This document shows positions 34,474-45,448 of a stretch of 64,000 bases of DNA, one piece after another. Source of the DNA: Nemophila menziesii (taxonomy: Eukaryota; Streptophyta; Magnoliopsida; Boraginales; Hydrophyllaceae); the NCBI GenBank assembly GCA_029959085.1, contig JARWIR010000062.1, positions 2,046,001 through 2,110,000 of the forward strand, in the 5' to 3' direction. The translations under genes and the position numbers were made by a program. Within the stretch, counting starts at the first letter, position 1, and every line of letters starts with the position of its first letter. The notes under the pieces were generated by a model, which was given only the letters and a program-made list of their open reading frames with translations, searched no databases and was not told the DNA's origin.

Positions 34474-35967
34474 CCTTAGGTACCAGCGTTATCAGAGTTT
34501 CCTTAAAGGATTCTAGAGAGACGTTATCATTAATAAAGTCTTTAATTAGCAATAGAACATCATCTTTTATTATGTCCCAGTATTTCCTGGTATTATTTTC
34601 CATCAAATCCATTCGGCCCTAGTGTTTTACCAGGTCCCACGTCAAAAAATGCTTTCCTATCCATATTCGGTATACGACTAGGCATCACGCTCATGGCGCC
34701 AGTTACTTTTGGAGTAATATATCTTACTGCCTTGGCATCTTAAATCCTCCTTTATCATCAGAAAGGTATTTATAAAGATGTAAAAAAATTGATTTCATAA
34801 ATTCTTCTGAATCCGTCTAGTTCCCTCACAATCCTTAAAACTGAGGAATTTGTTTTGAATTCTTCTCTAGGTAGTAATCGCAAAAAAGTATTTCAAATTT
34901 TTATCCTCAAAGTTAATTCAGTGTTGCCTTGCCCTATCGTCCTAGTATTTTCTTTCTCTACTCCACATGTTGTGCAACTGAGCATGGATAATGGGTTCCT
35001 CGTCATGAGATCGCTATGAATAAGGAGTGGTATTAAGCCTGGTCAATTCGTTCTCTGGTTCCTTGATACGCAACTTGTGTTTGGGAATGTGTATTTACTC
35101 CAAACCTTCAGTGTTGCTGAAGTGTCGTCACGTTTGTACAAAAAAAAGTGACTCAACTTCTCCAGGTGTCTCCCTAAGCCTCCTGTATCACCATCCTGTA
35201 GTCTTGGTGGTCTATCCAAAGCTTTTCAAAAATAAAAAGTCATCCATTTTTGTGATTCATCCACTAATGATTAGTATCAACAGGCGAATAGTCATATCCA
35301 ACAATTGGGGGTACAAAGACCACCACATTTGGAAACTTAGCACTCCAATCTTTACTGGCAAAATTACGATCAATCTTTGTTTTAATAAGTTCATTGTCCA
35401 TTCGACGATTAGACCAAGTGTAAGAGTTCCCGTAAGACTTCAATTCAAATTGATAGTTAGAAAAAATAAAAAATTTATAAGTAAGGATGTGTTGAGGGAT
35501 AGAGGGGGTGCGACTATATTTCACACCTAATATAATGATATCATTAAAGTCCTCGACAATAACCCAAGGATCATTGTGAATCACTTTCCACTAGCATAGT
35601 TCATAATAAACAGGTAGTTGGGCTTTATAAATAGCTGGGACATTAATAAAAACAAGGTAATACGAAAAATTGATATCATTAACTACAACATATAATGTAG
35701 TACGGGGAAACGTTCACGATTCTGATATTCATAATTCTGTTCCACAAAAGAAGGGTACCCCTTGATGTGCATAGACACACACGAAGTGTTAGTAACAAAA
35801 TGGGAATCAAAACATAACTTCCTAACAAGTAAACATGTATCAAAAGAAGACAACATCGTCTCAAACAAACAAGCTAAACCAGGGTTATGGTCACCTAATA
35901 ATGCTTTCAAAACCAGAACCGTCACCGGGGCTTTAATCCCCTGCCAGTTCCACACACACATGTTCAC
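34474..35967 (-). pseudogene. LINE-C ORF2 remnant: endonuclease and RT start
   Basis: Starts MNMCVWNWQGIK at 35967, with LFETML as the Glu block. After a break, 35584-35264 has VEDFND (usual GDFN), YTWSNRR and a YDYSPV block in place of SDHSP. 35263-34620 is the linker, mostly unreadable. 34620-34474 has a GPNGFDG-like RT block then KYWDIIKDDV and TLITLVPKG. Key Gly and His residues of the endonuclease are altered. Confidence 0.72.
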
Positions 35968-36630
35968 TTATTCCTTGCGGCCCCATCTGGGGGACCGCAT
36001 CGTAGTACCTCACTCTCAAAACAACTACCCATACTCCCTTTAATACTTAAGTACTCTTTACAAAATTCTCTCACACTATCAAACTTTGAATCGCTACCAT
36101 CCACACCCTATTCCTTTTCACTCACCACGTTACGCAATTCCTCTTCTTCTGGCTCTACATTCGAGTTCTCCTCCTAGACGTAAGCACCCACATCATATAA
36201 CCTCAAGTATTCATTAAAACCTTGTCCTTCTTTTTCCTCTGAAGGGGATGAAGTAATATCAACATCCATCTCTTTCTCTTGAACCCAATATCTCTTACTT
36301 CATGTATGGCCTTGGTTTTAGTCTCCACGGTTCTCACCCATCTCGGAGGTGGTGATTGACTATCGTCATCCCTATCCCAACGGTACCCCTGGGTGTGTCT
36401 TCTAAACCCTCCCCTAATTTTACGCTATACTATACAAAGTTCTAACTGGTTGCTCTCAAACTAAGTTCTCCATGTTCCATGTCACAAATCTAAGATTGAG
36501 CATATCATTCATATTCCTATCATCATGATCCTTACAATTTTCTCTCTTGTGGCCAAGCTTACCACCGCGAAGCAAAAAGGGCTAACTTATTCGTATTTAA
36601 AACACATCCAACACATGGCGTCTTACTGCC

Positions 36631-37550
36631 TGGTGGGTCCTTGTGTGTTATAAAATTAAGTACTGAAATAAAAGGAACCACAATACCGCAAGTGTGCGGT
36701 TGTCCTAGTAATACTCTGATAAATCGGGTTTCGTTCTCAGGGACGGATTAGGTTCAACCCAAGTATTAATCAGATAGTAGAAATAATTGCTTGACAGAAA
36801 AGTAAAATAATATGATTTTCGTTTGGTTTTTCTAATAACTAAAGATGCAAATAAATAAAGACTAAAAATAAATAACTGAAAAGAAATAATGCAAATAAAA
36901 GACGACTTCAGATATGAAAGATACTTGAGTCTCGCAAGGAATCCACCTAATTAATGTAACATATGCTTGTTTAAGGGTATAATTGGTATTATTATATTAG
37001 TCGGGACTCTAATGTCTCCTAGCCCCCGTCAGGGTGGACCTAGAAGCTATCCTAAAGTACTATAAACCCCTGTATGGGAGAATATGCCTCTTCGGATTAT
37101 AAGAATTTACCTCTTTGGCTATGTAACTAGTTAAGCCTGTCGGTCAATAACAGACATTACACGGGTATTACTTAAGTCTAAATTCAAATCCCCCCTGTCG
37201 GATGATCACTTTGCCACTAAAGTGAACAACCCAAATAATAAAAGTTATTTCTAGTTGTACCGAAAAAAATAGTGATTAAGAACAAAGTAATATCCAATAT
37301 CTAAGACTCAAATCATAACATTCCCAAATTCAAAACCTAGAATAAATTAATTAGGGTTCATCCCTTTATTGCGATTCTCAAGTATATTAAAGTTTAGCTC
37401 ATGATAAATTTAAAGACTGAAATTAAATAGAAAGACATCATATTCAATTACATAAAAGAAATTGATAAGCTAAGGGTTTGGTTGGCTGTTGTGGAAGAAC
37501 AGCATTCCTCCAACTGTAGCTTCTCCTATGCCTTCTTAATCTGAAGTGTT

Positions 37551-37620
<70 letters not shown>

Positions 37621-38441
37621 AGGATGTTGTAAATTGAATGAATTGTGAGAGGTGCTAAATAATGAGGTCTAAGGGGTGTATTTATAGGTGCCAGGAAGCC
37701 CTAATTCGTTTTAATTGGAGTGGAAAACAAGTAAATAACTCTTTAATTCGCAGCCCTAAAATCTAGGAAATGTAAGATTCTGCTGCTGATTTGTTTTGGT
37801 TATATCTCCATCAATACTTATCCGTTTGACGCGTTCCAATAGTCGAAACCGCTTGTCTCGGAAAGATCTTTCCATTGGTCCAGACCATTCTCCCAAATTC
37901 CTAGCCAATATTAAGTTATGAACTCGTCTTTGAAACGTGGTTGGAAATTCAGATTTATTTGGCAGCTTTATCTTTTCCTTAATCTTCTTATTTACATGTA
38001 TATCTCTTTTCTTTACTTCTTATACTTGACTTGGTCTCTAATTAATTACCATATATCTTTTAAAGCTTCACAATAAATAAATAATTAAACCGCATATGCT
38101 TTAAAAATAATAAATCAATAATTCAAGACTAGAAATAGGAAAGTGCACTCTAAAATTAGAAACTCGAATAAATAATTCCTAACACACTAAAAATAATCTA
38201 AGACTTTAATTCTCACTCCTCCTCCTTGTCTTGGTCTTTCATGAAATTCAAGAACCTACTAACTTTGCACTAAAAATAATCAAATTAACGCACAAAAGCT
38301 CTAAAAATGCAAATAGTATAATTCCAAGGGGAGAAAGTGTAATATGACGAAATAAGCATAAAATTATATGAAATAATTCAAATATTCACCTAAAAGGATG
38401 TCTCCAAAGGGCTAATAATTAGAACAAATAGGGAGACATCA
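36631..38441 (-). repeat. LTR-8: solo LTR in LINE-C
   Basis: Minus strand TGATGTCTCCC (38441) to GGACCCACCA (36631), 1811 bases. The 5-bp target duplication CTGCC is at 36626-36630 and 38442-38446. A TATAAATACACC box lies near 37684. It includes a (CT)33 run. Confidence 0.95.
37554..37619. repeat. (CT)33 microsatellite in LTR-8
   Basis: Uninterrupted CT dinucleotide, 66 bases. In LTR sense it is a GA run just downstream of the TATA region, so it would be in the LTR leader. Confidence 0.97.
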
Positions 38442-40085
38442 CTGCCCGAGATAGCTCCCCACCAGGAGAGACTCCAACACATTTAACCTCACTCTAAAAC
38501 GTAAAACCTTTAACTTGGAAGCTTTAACCATAGGATAATCTATTTCCTCTAGCTTTCTTTCTCCTCCAAAGCTAGCATCGTACTCAGTGTATTTTGTAAG
38601 AAGGACAAACCAGACACTTGCACCCAAGATGAAGAGTATTTAATTGGCATATCTTGGAACATGCCCAACTCCGGCCACTGGTTTATTACAACATGAAACC
38701 CCAAGATAATCCTTGTCCTTAGGCTCCATAGGCGTATAAACTCCTTTGTCTCCTCAATTTCTAGCTTGAATATGTTTTGACAAGTCTCCATGCACCTAAA
38801 ACTACCTTTGACGATCCACCTGTTTGTAATGATTCTTCGTAACCCTGCCACGTTGATTCTTATTTGCCCAATCACATGCAAGACGATCAAGCATAAACCC
38901 ACTTACTTCTCAATACATCTAACCCTCGTATCCATACAAAACACCCCAAAATATTTGTCATTCTTCTCTTTAAGATAACTTAAGGGTAAAGCATGTATAC
39001 TGTGTGTTGCCATGGTTTCACGAAAGCTGACGGTGACCTTAAGCTTAGTTTGAAGGTTATTAAAAAGATAGCTAATACAACTGGATTTGATATCATTATT
39101 AAAATAAACCCAAAGGTTTGTCGAGAGAGAGAACATAACTGGACAAAAGGTAGATGAAATATTGTAGATAAGTGACGAGATAAATGAACACAACCTCAGT
39201 TTTATAGTCGGTAGTAGGAAGTTGAAGGTTGAGCAAATGGATTTCCCATAATGGAAATCCAGTTGTCCAAAATTTCATTCGTGCACCTCCACGTTTAAAG
39301 GTTATACGGTGTTGTACAACTTTAATGACAAAAACTCAAGAGTCGTCCCATTGATCTCGAGAAGACAAATCACAGTTGCATGCCTGCCATCCATAGTAAA
39401 TTCCATGGTCAACCCTAGACACTCTAGGGTTTCTTTTCTTGAGCCTATTTCCGACACCTTCAATTTTCATGAAGATTGAGATAGGACTAATTACACCCTC
39501 TTTACTCTCCCAGATTATACTCCATGTTGGAAATTAGCTTCCCCAACCTCCAAACTACTTTGATCTCCATTCTCCCAAACACATCTCTCGTGCTCCTGTC
39601 AATAACATCTAGCCTCCTAGTGACCTCCCATCAGCAGTGTCATTAACAACCAAATACACTGTCATACCTAGAACGTGGCTCCTATCACTGGAGTTACCTC
39701 TACCCTTGTCCGCCCATCTAAGAGGATCGGACCCTTCAATCCACCTTGTACCAACCGTCCTCGAGATCATCCTCCATCATCCCCGTTGTGCCCAAGTCTT
39801 TGTATACCAGTTAAGCCCCTTTCTCCTATCCACTCAACATGAATCGAGATTTTTAGTCACCACTTGCAATAGAACCTATTGTATTCCCCAGCCCTTTTTG
39901 ATCAAGCTTTTCACCCGCCAGACCAACCCTCCTCCGTTATTCCCTATCTCCACAGTTTCGCTCCCACCTTTGCCTACTCCTTCCACAGTCTCCTCCGTAT
40001 TAGAAGAGACTCACATTACCTGATCACCACAAATAGAAATAAAACAGGAGAACTCCAAAACCACGATGAGATGACCTTAGATTAA

Positions 40086-40583
40086 ATTCTAGTGACACAC
40101 AATCACCACAAGCAGATAGATTATTTTTTATTTGGGCAAATTTTAAACAAAAGTAACCTATATGTAGAGAGAGGAAGTAAATTGTTCTCATAATTGAAGA
40201 TATAATGTGGTGCTACTAAAATGTATGTACATTTTGGATAAAAGTATTTGTCTCTCACGATATAAGAAAAAGGAAAAGTGAAGAAAAAAAAGGAAAAAAG
40301 GATGGAAGCAGAAGAATTGGGGGATAATGATTTGAAAGGTGATTGTACTGAAATTTTCGAACAAAAAAAAAAAAAAGATTGTACTGAAAAGAAGATCATT
40401 TGTGTAAACCCCCTCCACATGGACATGGCTAACTTTCCTCCTCTATTTAAACCAGTCTATTCTTGTAAACTGTAAACCCCCTCCACACAATTAATCTTCA
40501 CTTTCTTGTCTTGTTCAAACTCCAACATAAATAAACATACTCCCTTCATTCACCTATTGATATGCAATTGATTTAACCATTTC
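40086..40583 (+). promoter_or_regulatory. YUC upstream region
   Basis: About 500 bases between the presumed 5' end of LINE-C and the YUC ATG. CTATTTAAACC (near 40442) is the best TATA candidate, 135-140 bases before the ATG. Two short direct repeats are visible: GATTGTACTGAAA at 40341 and about 40377, separated by an A14 run, and TGTAAACCCCCTCCACA at about 40404 and 40473. A short Lys/Glu-rich open frame here looks accidental. Confidence 0.5.
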
Positions 40584-42377
40584 TTGATGAATCATTGTAA
40601 CATCTATCCACCTCCAATGTCTAACTCTTTGGAAAATGAGGAATTTTTTCCCCCGCGATGTATACTAGTAAATGGTCCAGTAATTGTAGGTGCCGGTCCA
40701 TCAGGTTTAGCAGTAGCTGCTGGACTTAAACAACAAGGTGTTCCATTTGTAATTCTTGAAAGAGCCAACTGCATTGCTTCTTTATGGCAAAACAGAACTT
40801 ATGATCGCCTTAAACTTCACTTACCAAAACAATTCTGCGAATTACCATACTACCCCTTTCCAGATAACTTCCCTGAATATCCCACTAAGCATCAGTTCAT
40901 TAATTACCTTGAATCATATGTTAACCGATTCGAGATCAACCCGAGGTTTAATGAAGCAGTTGAGTCTGCTAAATATGATGGATTATGGCGCATTAAATGC
41001 ATTAAAAATGATGGTTCAGGTGCAGCCATTGAGTACATCTGCAGGTGGCTTGTTGTAGCTACAGGCGAAAATGCCGAAAAGGTTGTTCCAGATTTCCAAG
41101 GAATGCGAGATTTTGGTGGCCAAGTTATTCATGCCTGTGATTATAAATCAGGTGAAGTTTATCAAGGCAAACGCGTGTTAGTAGTTGGTTGTGGCAACTC
41201 AGGCATGGAAATCTCACTTGATCTTTGTCACCACAATGCATTTCCGTCAATGGTTGTTCGAAGCTCGGTAAGTTATATACAAAAAAATCGTGTCATTAGT
41301 TTTTTTGTTTTGTAAGACGTTTATATTATATTTGTTTTGGATAAATCCAGGTTCATGTCTTACCAAGAGAAATTCTTGGAAAATCGACATTCCAAGTAGC
41401 CGTTTCATTAATGAATTGGCTACCATTAACAATTGTTGACAAGATAATGCTAATTGCTGCTAGAATGATTTTGGGGAATTTAGAAAAACATGGTATTAAA
41501 AGGCCATCAATTGGTCCTTTACAGTTAAAGAACAGTGAAGGAAAAACACCTGTATTGGACATAGGTACACTTGAAAAGATTAAATCCGGAGATATAAAAA
41601 TAGTTCCTGGAATCAAAAGGTTCTTTCCTGGAGGTGTTGAGCTTCTTAATCGACAAGTTCTTCATATTGATTGTGTTGTTTTAGCTACTGGATATTGCAG
41701 CAATGTCCCTTCATGGTTACAGGTGACAACTTATAGCAATCTCAATTTTTTATATATATGTTTCAATAGTTACCAGGTTTCTTTATTGCACTTCTCGTTA
41801 GATTCTTTTTTTTCTCAACAATCATATTTCTTGTAAAGAAAATACTTCTATCTAATATTGAATGGTCTAATACCAATTATATTATGACGGATACTTTATT
41901 CTTTTATGTTTATGTAATATAAAAACTAATTATAATAACTATTTCATTAATCTAGTAATATATATTTTATTAATATAATCAATAATTATAATATTAATAT
42001 TGGACTATCCAATATAAAAGAAAATCTCACTTCTTTATCTTATTGTATTAATTGATCATCTATTGTATTTGAATCTTAAGAAATTCCATTTTTATAATTT
42101 ATTTGTCAAATATAAATTAATTATTTTTTTCTAAAACAATAAATTACATTATCTTTTACAGGAAAATAGTTATTTTTCTACTGCGGGAATTCCAAAAATT
42201 CCATTTCCAAACGGATGGAAAGGCAAAGATGGTGTATATTCAGTTGGTTTCACAAAAAGAGGTCTCTCTGGTGCATCTCTAGAGGCTTTTAGAGTAGCAC
42301 AAGATATTGGCAAAATTTGGAAAAAAGAAGTGAAGCACAAAAATCAGTCGGTTTCTGTTGCATCATCTCGACGATGA
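40584..42377 (+). CDS. YUC: YUCCA-type flavin monooxygenase, YUC3/5/7/8/9-like clade (3 exons, 423 aa)
   Basis: YUCCA enzymes convert indole-3-pyruvate to the auxin indole-3-acetic acid using FAD, NADPH and oxygen. Exons: 40584-41267, 41351-41722 and 42162-42377; all introns are GT-AG and phase 0 (83 and 439 bases). The frame is intact and 423 residues is normal for the family. Motifs: GAGPSG for FAD at residues 36-41, [27 protein letters not shown] at 157-165, [11 protein letters not shown] as the monooxygenase signature at 177-187, GCGNSG for NADPH at 202-207, VHVLPRE at the start of exon 2, GKTPVLDIG and VLATGY. There is no signal peptide, so it is probably cytosolic or ER-associated. HACDYKSGE and [14 protein letters not shown] favour the YUC8-type clade over YUC1/4 or YUC10/11. 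Start: the first ATG is used; a second follows at once and another at residue 12. Confidence 0.95.
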
Positions 42378-42814
42378 TGCGTATCACATTTCTCAAAAGT
42401 AATGTTAAAAAGTCAAAGCTGATAGGATAGGAAGTGATACTTTATTTTATTTCAATCTAGATTAAACTGAGATAGTTTTTTCTAGAAAATAATGATATAC
42501 TCCAAGAAATAGCATAGATATGTTTATTAGAGAATAGCCATCTCCTCTAATAAATAGAATGGCCTTCATATATATATCAACGAGATTGAGGCTTTTTCCA
42601 TGTATCTGTCTAGAGATTTGAGAGTTTTGTACAAAAGACTAATATATGTTTCTCAAATTTAATCGTCAGTGTATAACCAACGGTAGTCCATTAACAATTT
42701 TTTTTTTCTATTGACAAAAAAAAATCCATTAACCAATTCTTTCGAATATAAAAACTTTACTATAATCCTTTTTTTGTACATGGTATGAAACTAAAAATCG
42801 CGTCCGCCTCCTTA
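42378..42814 (+). other. YUC 3' flank
   Basis: AT-rich. AATAAA at 42549-42554, about 172 bases after the stop, is a possible polyadenylation signal. No coding sequence. 42716-42814 lies between the gene and the copia remnant and is unassigned. Confidence 0.45.
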
Positions 42815-43106
42815 GCAGCAGACTTTGACTATCAAATGTCTTTTTGACATAGCATATGTCCAACAATCCCCCACACATTTGAATGTCAACAAAGGTTTGG
42901 TGAGAAGGTCCCAGAAAGAAGAATGGGTGAATTGTACTTAAGTGCCAATATCTTGCGATTTGAATTGACACGTAGTGAAGTGAGGCAACCACCGAATTCC
43001 GTTTAAGTGAACTTACTCTTGAACTTCAACGGTTATCGATCGAGACCCTCACAGCACATACTCTACCCGATTCAAGGTTATGGTTCCCTCTAACCTCACC
43101 TTTCAG

Positions 43107-43360
43107 TTCATCAAGCCCTTCTCTAAGGACCACCCTTTACGGGCTATGAACTTGGTGGATTTATTCATTTTGAGAGTGGTGTAAGGACGTCTCCTCAGCA
43201 CTCTACGATGAATATTTGGGTTTCAAAGTTACCCTTGAATTCATCAAGTCCTTCTCAAAAGAACCACCATAAAGGCTATGAATTCAAATGTGAGTTTCAA
43301 ACTCGGTACGCCTTTTTCATCAAGTCCTTCTCAAAAGGACCACCACAAGTGGCTATGAAC
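43107..43360 (-). repeat. Copia 3' region: three dispersed copies of a 44-bp unit
   Basis: Units at 43107-43150, 43240-43282 and 43316-43360 share TTCATCAAG(T/C)CCTTCTC, then GGACCACCA and GGCTATGAA on the plus strand. They lie between the polyprotein stop and the polypurine tract. Confidence 0.85.
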
Positions 43361-43396
43361 AAGACGATTTAGGTTTGAGCCTTAGGGATGGGGAAA

Positions 43397-43963
43397 TCAC
43401 ATTGACTCATTAGTCACATGTTCCCACTTAATGGGTTTTAGTCCCATCCCCCTCGACGTCTCCAGGACTAGTCTCCTGGTCAAGCCTTTGGTGAACGGAT
43501 CAGCTAGATTCTCCTCTGATCGTACAAATTCCAAGGCTATCACACCATTCTTCAGTAATTGTCTTACTGACCCATGTCTGATGCGAATATGTCTCTTCTT
43601 CCCATTATAGGCGCTATTATGAGCGACTCCAATGGCTGCTTGCGAATCACAGTGGATACATACAGGTGTGGCACTTCCTTCCCAAAGTGGCACATCCGAT
43701 AAGAGACTTCTCAACCACTCAGCTTCTTGCCCAGCTAACTCTAGTGCTATGAACTCAGACTCCATGGTGGAGCGTGCTATACAAGTCTGTTTGGAAGACT
43801 TCCACGATATAGCACCTCCCCCTAAGGAGAACACATAACCACTGGTGGAGTTTACTTCGTCATTGTCAGAGATCCAGTTTGCATCACAAAAACCCTCAAG
43901 GACTGCAGGGAATTTGTTATAGTGCAAGCCTAGATCGATGGTACCCCTCAAGTATTTCAATAG
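43397..43963 (-). pseudogene. Copia RNase H domain (after LTR-10)
   Basis: Continues the RT frame after the solo [11 protein letters not shown] precedes the RNase H acid residues in [16 protein letters not shown] and HCDSQAAIG, followed by [13 protein letters not shown] and LADPFTKGL. The frame is open to the stop at 43397. RNase H removes RNA template during reverse transcription. Confidence 0.9.
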
Positions 43964-43968
43964 ACGGC

Positions 43969-45448
43969 TGGTGGGGCCTAGGGTGTGATAAAATAAGATG
44001 TAATTAACGTGCAAATAACACCCTAAACTACACGGTTCTGCAAGTATACAGATCGTATGCAAGTTTTAGATAAAGATTCGTTCCGCAGAGACTACAGAGG
44101 TTAGGAGAATTTTATACAAATAGCAAGTGCAAATAAGTAAAGCTAGAACAACTAAACGCAAATAAAAGTAAAGACAAATAGATTTTTGTTTGGTTTTCTA
44201 ATTAACTGAATTAAAACTAAGAATAATTAAAAGACAGAAAAATAAATATGAAAGAGAAGTGATATGAGAATATAGCTTAAGTCATTAGCATGTAATCCCC
44301 ACTAGTTTTTCCGTTCTAAACATGTAAGGGTGAATTATGTAGTATTTCCCTAATCGGTCCCAATATGCTATCGGTAGTTTAAAATAGGATTTACCTGTGT
44401 CAATAAGGCTTCCTAAGCAAACTTTTCCTGTAATTGGTAAAGAGTCACAAGACTCAACCATAGTGATTATCTAGCTAGGTTGGGTTGTCAGATCAAACCT
44501 AAAACTAAACGTTATGTGCTAAACATGCAATTGAACACCGTTGTCAATGGTATCCTAATTACTAGATGGTAATTCTAATGGCGGCCGTCCACAAAAACAC
44601 AGAATATAAATTCAAACACATAAACAGAGAATAAAAACTATAATTCTATTTAAAACATTAAATTCCCAAATTAGATAGATGTCAATCAAAACTAGGGTTC
44701 ATACATATATGCTAAAACTTAAGCTAAAGAAAATTAGTTCATGAAAGAAAAGAAAGAAATTACAAATCTAAAGGTAGAAGAAGACATTGTTGATGACAGC
44801 TCCTTCCAGACTTCTCTCTTGTGTTGTAAGCTTCCTCTTGGCTTAAGGTTTCACCAAGGATGATTTAAGAGTGTTAAGAGGCTGTATTTATAGGTTAGAG
44901 GTTGACCTAATTCGTTTCTTTAGAGATAAGTTAAGTAATGGACTCCTAGCCCAACTCAAATTCGTATGGAAATAAAGATAAACACTGCTGCGTTGTTTTG
45001 GTCATAACTTCTTTATTATTGGTCCGATTTTGCTCCACAAGATACCAAAAGAATCGCAACAGAATTGTCTAGGCCCTTTAGAAGGAATTAACCAAATTCG
45101 GCCTCTTTATTAGGTAAAAACGCCTATCTTTGCAGAATCCCAGATTTAGGCAGCTTTTCCTTTTCCATCTTTTTAGCAATTATTTCCTTATCTCCAATTT
45201 CCATGCATATCTCCTTCCATAAGTTGTTGTCTTTGACTTGGACTCTAATTAATCTCCATAATTATCTTTAAAGCTTCACACTAAATAAACAATTAAACTC
45301 AATATGCTCTAAAAATAATAATTCTACAAATCAAGACCCAAAATAGGAAAGTGCACTAAATTAAGCTAAAATCAACCTATAAACTAATAAATAAGCCTAA
45401 AATGATGTCTCATGAGTGTATTTTACTATCACAAATGAGGAGACATCA
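43969..45448 (-). repeat. LTR-10: solo LTR in copia RT
   Basis: 1480 bases, TGATGTCTCC (45448) to GGCCCCACCA (43969), minus strand. Target duplication ACGGC at 43964-43968 and 45449-45453. It is close in sequence to the E1 LTRs, including the TATAAATACAGCC box near 44890. The copia frame reads through perfectly when the LTR and one ACGGC are discounted. Confidence 0.96.

Larger units (their letters stand above)
36531..38902 (-). pseudogene. LINE-C ORF1 remnant interrupted by LTR-8
   Basis: 38902-38549 reads WIVKGSFR, then an ee-rich strand, a GFHVVINQW block and SSWVQVSGLSF, the DUF4283 order. 38627-38447 continues in another frame. After LTR-8, 36625-36531 reads frameshifted CFKYE and PFCFA, then GKLGHKRENC, a decayed CCHC knuckle whose Cys pair lies across a frame break. 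It would bind element RNA if intact. Confidence 0.7.
34474..40085 (-). mobile_element. LINE-C, split by LTR-8 and truncated inside RT
   Basis: Minus-strand LINE in two parts, about 40085-38447 and 36630-34474. ORF1 has a DUF4283-like region (38902-38440) and a knuckle (about 36590-36535). The endonuclease is 35967-35264 and the RT start 34620-34474. It ends in the RT block TLITLVPKG where E7 begins. The 5' end near 40085 is approximate. Frames are heavily broken. Confidence 0.82.

Noticed and set aside
40278..40475. Lys/Glu-rich open frame upstream of YUC
   Set aside because: Comes from A-rich promoter DNA; no motif, and it ends before the gene in another frame.
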